Source: Betaproteobacteria bacterium (lineage in GTDB: Bacteria; Pseudomonadota; Gammaproteobacteria; Burkholderiales; SG8-39). From it: 64,000 nucleotides of DNA. The notes under the pieces are model-generated. The model had not been told where the DNA came from, made no database searches, and saw only the letters and a program-made list of their open reading frames with translations. This document shows positions 17,124 to 26,026 of the stretch, one piece after another. Made by a program: the position numbers and the translations under genes. The stretch covers positions 1 to 64,000 of the forward strand of contig CANKMT010000015.1 in assembly GCA_947482825.1 (NCBI GenBank). The letters are read 5' to 3'. Every line of letters starts with the position of its first letter. Position 1 is the first letter of the stretch.

Positions 17124-18140
17124 ATGCTCGCCAGGACCCTGATTGCCGCCGCCGGCGTTTTTGCCAGCCTCACCGCGACGGCGCAAGTCACCACGCTTCG
17201 TATCCACTCCTTCAGCGCGCCGCAGGCGCTCGACCAGACCAAGCACTTGAATCCGTGGGCCGAGAAGGTGACCAAGGAGTCGGGCGGCAAGCTCAAGGTC
17301 GAGGTCTATCCCGGCATGCAGCTGGGCGGCAAGCCCGCCGACCTGCCGCAACAGCTCGAGGACGGCGTGGTCGACATTATCTGGACCATCGCGGGTTTCA
17401 CGCCGGGACGCTTTCCGGGGCTCGAGGGTGTCGAGCTGCCGTTCATGAACTCGGGATTGTCGGCCACCCATAGCCAGGCGACGATGGAGTTCGCCCAAAA
17501 GCACCTGCTCGACAACGAATTCAAGGGCATCAAGATCATCAGCATTCACACCACCGACGCGGCGATCCTGCATTCGCGCACCAAGCCGTTCAAGACCCTC
17601 GAAGACTGGAAGGGCCAGAAGGTCCGTGTGGCGGGGCGCTTCATCGGCGAGATGGTCAAAGCCTACGGTGGCGTCCCGCAGGGCATTCCGCTGGGCGGCG
17701 TGTACGAGGCGCTCGAGCGCGGCCAGGTCGATGCGATGCTGATCAACTGGGCGATCACGCAGCCGTACCGCTTCTACGAAGTCACCAAGTTCCACACCAA
17801 CAACGCGCTGTTCCAGGGAACGCTGCTCACGCTCATGAACCAGAAGGTCTACGACAAGCTGGCGCCAGACATGAAAAAGGTGATCGACGCCAATTCGGGC
17901 ATTGCGTACGCCAAGTACATCGGCGAAGTCTGGGACACCACCACCGCCCCCGCCATCGCGGCGACGAAGAACAACAAGAACGACGTCTTCGAGCTGCCGC
18001 CGGCGGAACTCGCGCGCTGGAAAGCCGCCGCCGTGCCGGTGTACGACGTTTGGATCGGCGAGATGAACAAGCTTGGCCGCAACGGCAAGCAGATGTTCGC
18101 CGACCTGCAGGCGATCACCGCCAAGTACGGAAGGAAGTAG
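17124..18140 (+). CDS. dctP: TRAP transporter solute receptor, DctP family
   Basis: A 338-residue periplasmic receptor with a Sec signal peptide (MLARTLIAAAGVFASLTATA). Its mature part has the DctP hallmarks: WAEKVTKESGGKLKVEVYPG, the central GQKVRVAGRFIGEMVKAYGG containing the ligand-binding arginine, and ALERGQVDAML. Small and large permease subunits follow immediately, completing a tripartite organic-acid importer driven by an ion gradient. The gene symbol is by family only. Confidence 0.92.
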   Translation: MLARTLIAAAGVFASLTATAQVTTLRIHSFSAPQALDQTKHLNPWAEKVTKESGGKLKVEVYPGMQLGGKPADLPQQLEDGVVDIIWTIAGFTPGRFPGLEGVELPFMNSGLSATHSQATMEFAQKHLLDNEFKGIKIISIHTTDAAILHSRTKPFKTLEDWKGQKVRVAGRFIGEMVKAYGGVPQGIPLGGVYEALERGQVDAMLINWAITQPYRFYEVTKFHTNNALFQGTLLTLMNQKVYDKLAPDMKKVIDANSGIAYAKYIGEVWDTTTAPAIAATKNNKNDVFELPPAELARWKAAAVPVYDVWIGEMNKLGRNGKQMFADLQAITAKYGRK

Positions 18141-18143
18141 TCC

Positions 18144-18686
18144 GTGGCCGACGCGGCCGCGGAAGGCGCAGCCGCAGGCCATTCCCCTGGCAAGCCGCCG
18201 ATCCTGTATCGCCTGGCCGAGTGGTTCGCGGCCGGGGGCGGGCTGGCGCTGGTCTCGGCCCTGCTGGTGACGGTCGCCTCGGTGGTGTCGAACGACCTGT
18301 TTGGCAAGCCCATCCTCGGTGACACCGAAATCGTCGAGATGCTGATGGGCATCGCCGTGGCCGCATTCATGCCCTGGTGCCAGGTGAAGGGCTCGAACGT
18401 GATCGTCGACTTCTTCACCATGCGGTTTCCCAAGCGACTGAACGACGCGATCGACGCGTTCGCTTACGTCGTGTTCGCGGTCATCGTGGCCGTGCTCACT
18501 TGGCGCATGATCGACGGCACCATCACGCAGTACGAGCGGGAACGCGTGTCGATGTTCCTCAAGATTCCGCAGTGGTGGGGTTACGCGCTCGCAAGCATTT
18601 CGGCCGTGCTGTGGGTGCTGGTCTGCCTGCGCACCGCGTGGGATCGCGCGCGATCCGCGTTTGCCGCGCCGGCCAGGCGGGCGTAA
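18144..18686 (+). CDS. dctQ: TRAP transporter small permease, DctQ family
   Basis: A 180-residue inner-membrane protein with four hydrophobic segments. The start is GTG at 18144, three bases after the receptor stop. The N-terminus is a soluble alanine-rich tail of about 25 residues. Residues around GDTEIVEMLMGIAVAAFMPWCQVKGSNVIVD are typical of DctQ. It acts between the receptor and the large permease. Confidence 0.88.
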   Translation: MADAAAEGAAAGHSPGKPPILYRLAEWFAAGGGLALVSALLVTVASVVSNDLFGKPILGDTEIVEMLMGIAVAAFMPWCQVKGSNVIVDFFTMRFPKRLNDAIDAFAYVVFAVIVAVLTWRMIDGTITQYERERVSMFLKIPQWWGYALASISAVLWVLVCLRTAWDRARSAFAAPARRA

Positions 18687-18689
18687 GGG

Positions 18690-20006
18690 ATGAACAAGTT
18701 CGACATCGGCGTGTGGATGTTCTTCGGCACGCTCGTGATCATCGGGCTGCGCGTGCCGGTGGGGGCCGCGATGCTGCTGGCCGGGGGGCTGGGCTACGCG
18801 GCGATCAATGGCTGGTCCCCGCTCCTCGCGACGCTCAAGACGATGACCTACAGCAAATTCTCCGGATACACGCTGTCGGTCATTCCGTTGTTCCTGCTGA
18901 TGGGCGAGTTCGCCGGCAAGGGCGGGCTGTCGGCCGCGCTGTATCGCGCCGGGCGCGCCTGGTTCGGGCATTGGCGGGGCGGTCTGGCGGTGGCCACGAT
19001 TGGCGGATGCGCGGCTTTCGGCGCAATTTGCGGCTCGTCCCTGGCCACGGCCGCGACGATGTCGCAGGTCGCGATGCCGGAAATGAAGAAGCTCGGCTAC
19101 TCGGATGCGCTGACCACCGGCGTGCTCGCCGCGGGCGGCACGCTCGGGATTCTGATCCCGCCTTCGATCATCCTGGTGATCTACGCCGTCTACGTCGAGC
19201 AGTCCATCGGTGCGCTGTTCATCGCGGCGGTGATCCCGGGCCTGATCGCCACGGTGCAATACATGATCGTCGTGAATCTGTATGTGCGTTGGTTCCCGGG
19301 CGCCGCACCGCAGTTGCCAAAATCGTCGTGGTCCGAGCGCTGGCGCGCGACTGCCGGCGTGTGGCCCGCCGGACTGACTTTTCTTCTCGTCGTGGTGGGG
19401 ATCTATCGCGGCTGGTTTTCCCCCACGGAAGCCGCCGCGATCGGCGCGGCCATCGTTGCGCTGCTTGCGATCTTCTATGGCGGCATGCGCTGGAAGGGGT
19501 TCTACGAGTCCCTGCTGTCGACGGCCGAGACGACCGCGCTCATGTTCATCATCCTGCTCGGCGCAGAGTTGTTTTCGGCGGCGCTCGCCTTGTCGCAAAT
19601 GCCCACTGAATTGTCCAGGGAGGTGGTCGCGATGAACGCCTCGCCGTGGATCGTCATGGTCGTGATCGTGATCATCTACCTCATCCTCGGTTGCTTCATG
19701 GAATCGATGGCGATGGTGCTGCTTACGCTGCCGGTGTTCGTGCCGGTGCTGTTGGGCCTCGATTTCGGCATGAGCCAGAACGCTTTGCTGGTCTGGTTCG
19801 GGATCCTGGTGCTGATCAGCGTCGAGGTCGGCATGATCAGTCCCCCCTTCGGGTTGAATCTCTTCCTCATTAACGGGATGGCGAAGGACGTGCCGATGGC
19901 CCAAACCTACAAGGGGGTGCTCGGGTTCTGCTTGATGGACGTGATCCGGCTGGGGTTGCTGATCGCGTTCCCGGCGATCGTGCTGTGGCTGCCCGGAATC
20001 AAATAG
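18690..20006 (+). CDS. dctM: TRAP transporter large permease, DctM family
   Basis: A 438-residue membrane protein with about 12 hydrophobic segments and DctM motifs such as IPLFLLMGEFAGKGG, GCAAFGAICGSSLATAATM and GILIPPSIILVIY. The start is the ATG at 18690, four bases after the small permease. This is the transport channel of the TRAP system. It is the last gene before a strand switch to the MazF-type module. Confidence 0.95.
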   Translation: MNKFDIGVWMFFGTLVIIGLRVPVGAAMLLAGGLGYAAINGWSPLLATLKTMTYSKFSGYTLSVIPLFLLMGEFAGKGGLSAALYRAGRAWFGHWRGGLAVATIGGCAAFGAICGSSLATAATMSQVAMPEMKKLGYSDALTTGVLAAGGTLGILIPPSIILVIYAVYVEQSIGALFIAAVIPGLIATVQYMIVVNLYVRWFPGAAPQLPKSSWSERWRATAGVWPAGLTFLLVVVGIYRGWFSPTEAAAIGAAIVALLAIFYGGMRWKGFYESLLSTAETTALMFIILLGAELFSAALALSQMPTELSREVVAMNASPWIVMVVIVIIYLILGCFMESMAMVLLTLPVFVPVLLGLDFGMSQNALLVWFGILVLISVEVGMISPPFGLNLFLINGMAKDVPMAQTYKGVLGFCLMDVIRLGLLIAFPAIVLWLPGIK

Positions 20007-20119
20007 GGCTGAGGGTGACCATGAAGCGGCCCGACGCGCGAGCGGCTTGGCGAGTGAATTTCTGCCATCTTGGCGCTGACGTTGAGACTTTCGCGGACCT
20101 GGACAGTATCGAGCGCTCC

Positions 20120-20482
20120 TCAATGAATCGGCTTGAGAAAATCCGCCATACCGCAGCAGGCGAGAAAAACTCTTTCGACCTGCGCCAATTCCTTCTGTGT
20201 CAACAGGGCGAGCGGGCCGTCTCCAAGGCGATTGCGATCCAGCGCGCGCGCCTGTTCCGGCATGGCGTAACACGCCTTGAGCAGGCGTCCGCGAGGCGCA
20301 ATCTCGATCCGCAAGCCGGCCAGGTTCTTAAACAGTTTGCTGGTCAGAGGAATGCACAGCACCGGACTCATGCCGGCGGACAGCAACGCATTGTCGAGCA
20401 TGATCAGTACCGGGCGCACTTTGCCGGCTTCTGCTCCGCTGTTCGGGTTGAGCCTCGCCAGCCAGATCTCTCCGCGCTGCAT
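20120..20482 (-). CDS. MazF/PemK-type toxin (endoribonuclease)
   Basis: A 120-residue protein of MazF/CcdB barrel type, starting MQRGEIWLARLNPNSGAEAGKVRPVLI, with the conserved RGEIW and the KxRPVLI arginine, and PVLCIPLTSK further on. MazF toxins cut single-stranded mRNA. The ATG at 20482 overlaps the antitoxin stop by one base (TAATG), the usual coupled layout; an in-frame GTG four codons upstream is an alternative. It pairs with the RHH antitoxin upstream. Confidence 0.88.
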   Translation of the reverse strand: MQRGEIWLARLNPNSGAEAGKVRPVLIMLDNALLSAGMSPVLCIPLTSKLFKNLAGLRIEIAPRGRLLKACYAMPEQARALDRNRLGDGPLALLTQKELAQVERVFLACCGMADFLKPIH

Positions 20483-20787
20483 TACTTCCACCACTTCCGG
20501 GGCTCGGGATCGGCGGGTTTGCGGCCCTCCGAGATGTCGAGCGCTTCACTATCCGAAACCGCAAACTCTTCGGCGATTGAAATGCTTTCGGCGCGCGCAA
20601 TGGCGTCAGTGGCCAAAAAACGAGCCGCCTCCACGATCCCTGCCAGCAACTTTTCGCGTTCCATTTCGCTCAGGAATTTTTCCAGTGCCGTCCGCGCCAA
20701 TTCGGAGCGGCTGATTTCCTTGAGTTTCGCAAACTCACTCAGGCGGGCATCCAGTTTTTCCGGCAAACGCAAATTCAAAGTCCCCAT
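20482..20787 (-). CDS. Ribbon-helix-helix antitoxin of the MazF pair
   Basis: A 101-residue protein. Its N-terminus, MGTLNLRLPEKLDARLSEFA followed by KLKEISRSELARTALEKFL, is a ribbon-helix-helix DNA-binding domain. The C-terminal part is acidic and ends with tryptophans, as expected for the toxin-binding tail. It precedes and overlaps the MazF gene by one base. The AT-rich inverted repeats at 20820-20846 lie just upstream and are the likely autoregulatory sites. Confidence 0.85.
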   Translation of the reverse strand: MGTLNLRLPEKLDARLSEFAKLKEISRSELARTALEKFLSEMEREKLLAGIVEAARFLATDAIARAESISIAEEFAVSDSEALDISEGRKPADPEPRKWWK

Positions 20788-20819
20788 GGTGACTTCCTCG
20801 CAAGCAATTTCCGTCTACG

Positions 20820-20846
20820 AATTGTAATACAAATGTGAGTACAATT
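20820..20846. promoter_or_regulatory. Inverted-repeat operator/promoter of the MazF-type module
   Basis: An AT-rich island in GC-rich surroundings with nested symmetry. AATTGTA (20820-20826) and TACAATT (20840-20846) are inverted around a 13-base spacer, and TTGTA-A-TACAA forms an inner 11-base palindrome at 20822-20832. It lies 33 bases upstream of the antitoxin start and contains a TACAAT box on the minus strand. RHH antitoxins bind such repeats; binding itself is inferred. Confidence 0.5.
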
Positions 20847-20939
20847 TAAATTGCGGTGATAGCCTACACTTTGTTTCGCCGCGTGAGCCCGTCGCATCGG
20901 CGCGTTACCACGGCATTTCCTCGGCCACTATTGAAAGCC

Positions 20940-21947
20940 ATGAATAGACTCAGAGAACTGTTCGCCCTTCTTGCCTTCGCGGCGCTCGCAGGATGTGCGT
21001 CCGACATGGCTGGTTCGAAGCCGTCGGGTGCGTCCACCGGCCTGTATACATTCGGCCTGTTCGGCGATCTCGCCTACCGCGCCGAGCAGGAACCTCTCCT
21101 GAAAAACGTGCTCGACGATCTCAACTCGGCACCGCTTGACTTCGTCGTGCATGTGGGTGATTTGGGCGCCCCGCGATACGGCTCCTGCTCGAACGCCCTG
21201 TGGGCCAAACGCAAGGCGCAGTTCGACGCCTCGGCCCACCCGCTGATCTATACGCCCGGCGACAACGACTGGACCGACTGCCATGGTGCGCAAGGCGTGC
21301 CGGGCGGCGATCCGCTGGAGCGGTTGGCGAGCCTGCGCTCGCTGTTTTTTCCCGGAGAGCGGTCGCTGGGGCGACGCACCATCGAGCTTTTCAGGCAAAG
21401 CCGCTCCGCGGATCTGACGCTGGCGAAGTACCGCGAGAACGTCCGGTGGAGCGGCGGCGGCGTCACCTTCATCACGCTGCACGTCGTCGGTAGCAACAAC
21501 GGCCTTGGGTTCTCGCCAGCCAGTGATGCGGAGCACGCCGAGCGCGACCGCGCCAACCAGCAGTGGCTGCGCGAAGGATTCGTTACCGCACGCGCCAACG
21601 GGAGCCGTGCACTAATGATCCTTCAGCAGGCGAACATCTTCGCGGACGTGACCCCGTTCCCCGGCAAACTGGCCACCGGATCGGACGCGCTGCGCGCCCT
21701 GCTCGAGACGGAGACGATCGCCTTCGGCAAGCCAGTCGCGCTCGTTCACGGTGATAGCCACTTCTTCCGCATCGACAAGCCGCTCGGACGCAAGCCGGGT
21801 GTCCCGGCGATCGAAAACTTCACCCGCGTCGAGACTTTCGGCCAGCCGAATCACCACTGGCTGCAGGTGTTCGTCGATCCTGCGGACCCGAATGTCTTTT
21901 CATTCCGGCAGCGGATCGTCGCGGCCAATGTCCTGAAGCGCCCGTAG
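20940..21947 (+). CDS. Metallophosphoesterase-like lipoprotein
   Basis: A 335-residue protein with a lipoprotein signal peptide ending in the lipobox LAGC (acylated C19). The rest has the pattern of calcineurin-like phosphoesterases: FGLFGDLAY, FVVHVGDLGAPRYG, YTPGDNDWTDCHG, QQANIF and ALVHGDSHFF. These supply the usual Asp/Asn/His metal ligands, although GDxHxD is altered to a GD-type start. A membrane-anchored periplasmic phosphatase is likely; substrate unknown. ATG at 20940 was chosen because the signal peptide begins there. Confidence 0.8.
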   Translation: MNRLRELFALLAFAALAGCASDMAGSKPSGASTGLYTFGLFGDLAYRAEQEPLLKNVLDDLNSAPLDFVVHVGDLGAPRYGSCSNALWAKRKAQFDASAHPLIYTPGDNDWTDCHGAQGVPGGDPLERLASLRSLFFPGERSLGRRTIELFRQSRSADLTLAKYRENVRWSGGGVTFITLHVVGSNNGLGFSPASDAEHAERDRANQQWLREGFVTARANGSRALMILQQANIFADVTPFPGKLATGSDALRALLETETIAFGKPVALVHGDSHFFRIDKPLGRKPGVPAIENFTRVETFGQPNHHWLQVFVDPADPNVFSFRQRIVAANVLKRP

Positions 21948-21966
21948 GCGAGTCGGACACGTCCTG

Positions 21967-23196
21967 TCAGCTCGTGCCTCTGGATACGCCGGGGCGCAAC
22001 CGAACCCGATGCGCACTGGGAACCCCCAGTTGCGGATGCAGTTGCCCGGCGAGGGCCCAAGCTGCGAGCAAGGCGAGTCCGAAACAGGCGAAGACGCCGG
22101 CCACCGGGCCGAAATACAGGGCCACCCAGGCAAGCGCCGGACTCAGGATGCCCGACACATCGCGAAAGCTGGAATAGACCGCCGACATCTCGGTGCGCTG
22201 CGAAGGCTTGACCGACATCATGAAGGGCAGGCCGCCACAGATGTCGAGCAGGACCAGGAAGTACGAGCCCAGGATGAGCAACGCTACCGTCACCCAGGGC
22301 AGGGGGGAGAACAGGGCGGCCAGGATGAAACAGCACGCCGACATCAGGAATCCCGTGCGCACCGCATCGCGCACGGAGCGCCGCTGCATCCAGCGCAGCA
22401 TCAGCGGCGCAAGGAACAGCCCCATGTTGGCAAGCGACATGGCGATTCCCCCGACCTGGTCGCCGAGCCCGTTTTGCACTGCGAAGATTCCGACATAGAC
22501 GATGTACACCCACCAGCCGCAGGACCGGATCACCGTAAAGACCCATCCGGCGACCAGCCTGGGCTGGGAAAAAAAGCGGATCAGATAGGCAAAAGGCCTG
22601 GAGGGCGTTTTGCCGGCAGGCATGATCGCCCGGCCTTCGCCAATGTGCGTGCGCCAGAACACGCCAAGCAACACGCACGCCGCCGCGCCGATGACCACGA
22701 ACGGTGCTTCGGGCCAAACACCCAACAGCCATACGCCCGACACCGGGCCGAGCGACCAGCCGAGGCCGGCGTACATCAGGCGCAGGGTCTCCAGGCGGCC
22801 GAACTCCGTCCTGGCAACATGGTCGAGAACATAAGTGTTGAAACAGACAAAGACCGTGGCCGTTCCCAAGGTGTGGCACAGCAACGCGGCCGTCACGGCT
22901 TTGCCACCGAGCATTCCAAAACCTGCGGAAACCACGTAGAGCGTGACGCCGAAGATGTAGATCCAGCGGCGCGGGATGCGGCGTGCAAGCAGGGGAAGCG
23001 ACAGCGTCGTCAGCAACGAGAACACGCCCACCACGAAATAGAGTTGCGCCACGGTCGCCGCGTCGCCCCACACGCGGTACATCACGAGGGGGTAGACCGC
23101 CAGCGCGGTGCCCCGCACGACGGCCTCGATTCCCGAGAGCAGCGCAAATGTATGGACGCCGGGCGTGACCCGGTGGTGCGGGGGTTTCGAAATCAT
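21967..23196 (-). CDS. MFS transporter
   Basis: A 409-residue membrane protein with about 12 hydrophobic helices and short loops such as LARRIPRRWIYIFG after helix 2. The ATG at 23196 is preferred, since the coding before it is arginine-rich and not hydrophobic. It is convergent with the phosphoesterase gene (19-base gap). Substrate and direction are unknown; an efflux or sugar/metabolite role both fit. Confidence 0.82.
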   Translation of the reverse strand: MISKPPHHRVTPGVHTFALLSGIEAVVRGTALAVYPLVMYRVWGDAATVAQLYFVVGVFSLLTTLSLPLLARRIPRRWIYIFGVTLYVVSAGFGMLGGKAVTAALLCHTLGTATVFVCFNTYVLDHVARTEFGRLETLRLMYAGLGWSLGPVSGVWLLGVWPEAPFVVIGAAACVLLGVFWRTHIGEGRAIMPAGKTPSRPFAYLIRFFSQPRLVAGWVFTVIRSCGWWVYIVYVGIFAVQNGLGDQVGGIAMSLANMGLFLAPLMLRWMQRRSVRDAVRTGFLMSACCFILAALFSPLPWVTVALLILGSYFLVLLDICGGLPFMMSVKPSQRTEMSAVYSSFRDVSGILSPALAWVALYFGPVAGVFACFGLALLAAWALAGQLHPQLGVPSAHRVRLRPGVSRGTS

Positions 23197-23302
23197 CGCT
23201 GTGAGTATCACACTATTCAAAAGCCGCCGGCGCGGCCTGCGTGTGGCCTCCATGCGTCGCGCCGCCGGGATAAACTGGCTGATCCCAATCGCCGAGACCG
23301 CC

Positions 23303-23377
23303 ATGGCAGACACAAACGACCAATCATCGCCGGTAGATCTTTAGCGCCGTGCAATCGTCCTTGGCGCGGCCTCCGCC
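23303..23377 (+). other. Interrupted Tat signal peptide of the aminotransferase gene
   Basis: In the same frame as the aminotransferase, an ATG at 23303 opens MADTNDQSSPVDL and then hits TAG at 23342-23344. The following codons read RRAIVLGAASAVLAP and then REVLAQA, a twin-arginine leader with hydrophobic core and cleavage site. A single C-to-A change of TCG to TAG would explain the loss of an SRR start. Either the gene is inactivated, or an assembly error is present, or a shorter cytoplasmic form begins at GTG 23378. Confidence 0.7.
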
Positions 23378-24802
23378 GTGCTCGCGCCGCGCGAAGTCCT
23401 CGCCCAGGCGCAGGCCCTCGGAAGAACCGGCGACACCGCGGCCGTAGCGGGCGTGCTGCGCGCGGATGCCGCGACGTACTTCGCCGCCGAGGAGCCGTTT
23501 TTCCGCCAGTTGGCCCAGGAGTTCACGCTCGACCCGAAAGTGGTTTACTTCATGGCGGCCCAGAAAGGCTCGGTGCCCAAGTCGATCCTCGCGCGCTACA
23601 AGGAAGGCCTCGACCAGGGCGCGCGCGATCCGTTCCCGGTCTACGTGGAGCCTTCCGCAAAGACCCGCGCCACCATCGCGCGTTGCTACGGCACCACGCC
23701 CGACCAGATCGCAATCACGCGCAACACCACCGACGCGCTGTCGCTCGCCTTCAACGGCATCGAGTGGAAGGCCGGCGACGAACTGCTGATGACGCCGCTC
23801 GAGCATGCGGCCGGCATTACGCTCGCCTTGCGCACGGCGGCGCGTTTCGGCGTGGTGATCCGCCAATGGGGCGTGCCCACCCATGCGCGGACCACCGTCG
23901 ATGAGGTGCTCGCGGCTTTGGAGCGTCGCATCGTGCCCGGCAAGACCAAGGTGATCTTCTTTTCCTCTCCGCTGTGGCCCATCGGCCAGCGCATGCCCGA
24001 GCGGCGCATCGCCGAACTCGCGCAAAAGGCGGGCGCGATCACCATCGTCGATGGCGCGCACTACAACGGCCTATTCGATCCCAGGCTGGACGAGAGCGGA
24101 ATCGATTTCTTCGCGCTTTGCGGCCACAAGTGGCAGAACGGCCCTGGCGGCACCGGGGCGCTCTACATCCGCAACAGGAAACTTCCGGCGAACCCCACCG
24201 ACCTCCCGCGTTTCCACATCACGCGCTCCCAATCGCGCGTCGTCCCGTTCGACGGCTCGCGCGGCGACTGGGACATCGGCCAGGCGTTGTCGCTGTACGG
24301 TTTTCCCGAGTCGGCCGACTGGCGCGCGCTGGGCGATGCCTGCGAGATGTGGGACAAGATCGGCCGGCAGCGCATCGAGGCCTGGCACCTGCGCCTGGGC
24401 GACTACTTCCGCGACCGGCTCGTCGCCGCGTTCGGTGAAGCGGCCGTGCTCGGCGCCCAGCACGACCAGGCGCTCAAGTCGGGCATCATCGCGTTCAATC
24501 CGTTTGCGACCAGGGAGCAACGCTGGAACGAGAAGCTCAACGTCGACTTTCGCGCTCGGATGTTGCGCGAGTACGGGTTTCGCATCTCAGGATTGGGCGT
24601 CGGCGACAACGGATTGACGCGCAAGCCCGATCCCGAGGCCGCAGCATTCCCTGCCGGGACAATCCCCAACCGCCATCCTGAGACGCTCGCGCCCGCACCG
24701 ATGGACCATCCGCAGCGCGTCAACGCCTGCGTTTGGAACAACCGCGAACAGGTGGACCGGTTTGTTGCCGCTGCGCAGGACCTGGGCAAGAAGATGGGCT
24801 AG
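23378..24802 (+). CDS. Class V aminotransferase-fold PLP enzyme (leader interrupted)
   Basis: A 474-residue PLP enzyme of fold type I, isopenicillin-N-epimerase/cysteine-desulfurase-like. It has NTTDALSLAFNGI (cofactor phosphate binding), EHAAGI, VDGAHYNGLFDPR (aspartate to the pyridine nitrogen) and FFALCGHKWQNGPGGTG with the PLP lysine. GTG at 23378 is only the first possible start after an in-frame stop that interrupts a Tat signal peptide just upstream. Relatives in Proteobacteria are often Tat-exported, so the ancestral product was probably periplasmic. The reaction is not identifiable. Confidence 0.78.
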   Translation: MLAPREVLAQAQALGRTGDTAAVAGVLRADAATYFAAEEPFFRQLAQEFTLDPKVVYFMAAQKGSVPKSILARYKEGLDQGARDPFPVYVEPSAKTRATIARCYGTTPDQIAITRNTTDALSLAFNGIEWKAGDELLMTPLEHAAGITLALRTAARFGVVIRQWGVPTHARTTVDEVLAALERRIVPGKTKVIFFSSPLWPIGQRMPERRIAELAQKAGAITIVDGAHYNGLFDPRLDESGIDFFALCGHKWQNGPGGTGALYIRNRKLPANPTDLPRFHITRSQSRVVPFDGSRGDWDIGQALSLYGFPESADWRALGDACEMWDKIGRQRIEAWHLRLGDYFRDRLVAAFGEAAVLGAQHDQALKSGIIAFNPFATREQRWNEKLNVDFRARMLREYGFRISGLGVGDNGLTRKPDPEAAAFPAGTIPNRHPETLAPAPMDHPQRVNACVWNNREQVDRFVAAAQDLGKKMG

Positions 24803-25147
24803 CGCCGATGGGATTTGGTTTCCCGTCTCCCGACCGGCTTCCGCGATTGCCTTTGATCTGATCGCCCGCTGCCTCGCGTCCGGCAGGCCCCGAATGTCAG
24901 GAAGTTCCCCGGAGAGTCAATAGTGGCGCGGTGTCTTGCGAAGAAATGTCAGTAGCGTAGGTTCGCCGAGCGGTTGTTCGGTCGCATGGTCGGTGCGAAA
25001 GAGAAGCGACTGGGGCACCGTGATCGAAGCTGACCGACTCGCGGCGCGAACGTTGTCTGCGGAATGGCCAACAGCGTTTATCTGCCCGACGTTCGAAAGA
25101 GGCGGGTCCTACGTTTCCTATCGCTTCGCGAGGCAGGTTGGTGCAGC
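24803..25147. other. Gene-poor interval with a degenerate repeat copy
   Basis: About 345 bases without a convincing gene. The stretch near 24862-24897 (CTGATCGCCCGCTGC, then CGTCCGGCAGGCCCC) resembles the hairpin repeats at 26843 and 27755, so it may be a decayed copy. A minus-strand open frame of 84 codons (24897-25151) is arginine/serine-rich and has no family resemblance. Nothing else recognised. Confidence 0.4.
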
Positions 25148-25549
25148 TCAAGTTCGTTTCGTGAGCAAGTGGCTGGCAGCGTTGAAGCCCACTCCCAGGC
25201 TCGTCGCCAATGCTTCGAGGTTCTTGTCTATCGTCCAGAGCAGCGTGTCCGGAGTGAGCAGAACCGAGGCGAGCAGCGCCATATCTATGGCGCCGCAGCC
25301 CGAGTCATGGAATTGCTCCCTCTCGATCAGGGCAAGTGTCTCGTCGGTCGTCGCGACGACGGTCTGCCGCAGTTTCTTGAGATCGCCGAGCGTGCGCTCG
25401 CGCGGTGCTGGTGGCTTTCCGCAGGTGAGTTCGATCACGATAAGCGGGTGGCACAACACCTGATCCATTACAACCAGCGATTGAAGCACTGGATTGGCAC
25501 TGCGGAAATGTGCAACCCAGACCGAGGTATCCGCAAGTACCTGGCTCAC
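25148..25549 (-). CDS. vapC: VapC-type PIN-domain toxin
   Basis: A 133-residue PIN-domain ribonuclease. The acidic residues are in VLADTSVWVAHF (D8 region), VIELTCG (the conserved glutamate), SGCGAIDMALLAS and LLWTIDKNLEALA. Such proteins cleave tRNA or rRNA. It follows the small antitoxin gene by 11 bases on the same strand, a regular vapBC arrangement. Confidence 0.88.
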   Translation of the reverse strand: MSQVLADTSVWVAHFRSANPVLQSLVVMDQVLCHPLIVIELTCGKPPAPRERTLGDLKKLRQTVVATTDETLALIEREQFHDSGCGAIDMALLASVLLTPDTLLWTIDKNLEALATSLGVGFNAASHLLTKRT

Positions 25550-25560
25550 CGGGTCAGAAC

Positions 25561-25773
25561 TTACGCGGGCCGCCTACGGGGAATGGCCTTCATCTTGGGG
25601 GCCTTTCCGCCCAAGGCGGCAAGCCGTTTGCCCGCCTGCACTCGTACGAACACCTTCATCGCTTCGCGAAATAGATCGCCCTTGTCCATGCCAGGATCGG
25701 CGACATCCAGTGCTCTTTGATAGAGGTCATCATCAATGCTTACAGTTGTTCTCACGTGAAGTCTCGCTGTCAT
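25561..25773 (-). CDS. vapB: VapB-type antitoxin
   Basis: A 70-residue protein, MTARLHVRTTVSIDDDLYQR at the N-terminus. The VRTTVSIDDDLYQRALD stretch is the DNA-binding strand and helix of a ribbon-helix-helix fold, and the basic tail GKAPKMKAIPRRRPA is probably flexible. The ATG at 25773 is chosen over a TTG one codon upstream. It is the antitoxin partner of the PIN toxin 11 bases downstream. An AT-rich stretch (25774-25800) just upstream probably holds its promoter. Confidence 0.8.
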   Translation of the reverse strand: MTARLHVRTTVSIDDDLYQRALDVADPGMDKGDLFREAMKVFVRVQAGKRLAALGGKAPKMKAIPRRRPA

Positions 25774-25841
25774 CAAATATAATGCATATTAGCATCAAAA
25801 AAGATGACCATGATGGGTGTCTTTCCGCATGCTCGAGGCGC

Positions 25842-25956
25842 CGGGGCTGGGCGCGGCCGCGGCTGCTCAAGCGGGTGTTCGACATCGGTCTCGAACACTG
25901 CCCGCAGCGTGGAGGCGAGTTCAAGATCATTGCCGCCATCGAGGAGCCTGCGGTGC
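25842..25956 (+). pseudogene. IS91-family transposase remnant (C-terminal piece)
   Basis: The frame from about 25842 reads RRGWARPRLLKRVFDIGLEH and then CPQRGGEFKIIAAIEEPAV. This matches the well-known end of IS91-like transposases (WAxLLKRVFDID, xHCPxCGGxLKIIAAIxEP). The second zinc-type cysteine is lost (CPxC is CPQR) and homology stops after EPAV. There is no start codon context, no other part of the transposase and no terminal repeats. The recognition is from memory of the family and should hold. Confidence 0.7.
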
Positions 25957-26026
25957 GATCTCGGTTCTGGAAGCCGACGAAAAGCGCAAGGAGATCCTCA
26001 AGGACCGCTGATTTTGCGCCGGGGCA

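Noticed and set aside
16191..20273. A 1360-codon open frame on the minus strand, rich in His, Arg, Asp and Gln
   Set aside because: It lies antisense to the SDR and the three TRAP genes, which have clear motifs. Long antisense frames are common in high-GC coding DNA, and its composition is that of a codon-position shadow.
22009..23904. A 631-codon plus-strand open frame across the MFS gene and the start of the aminotransferase
   Set aside because: Antisense to a 12-helix transporter and of low-complexity Arg/Gly/His composition; no motif.
24897..25151. An 84-codon minus-strand frame in the gene-poor interval
   Set aside because: No domain, no Shine-Dalgarno, Ser/Arg-rich composition; overlaps a decayed repeat copy.
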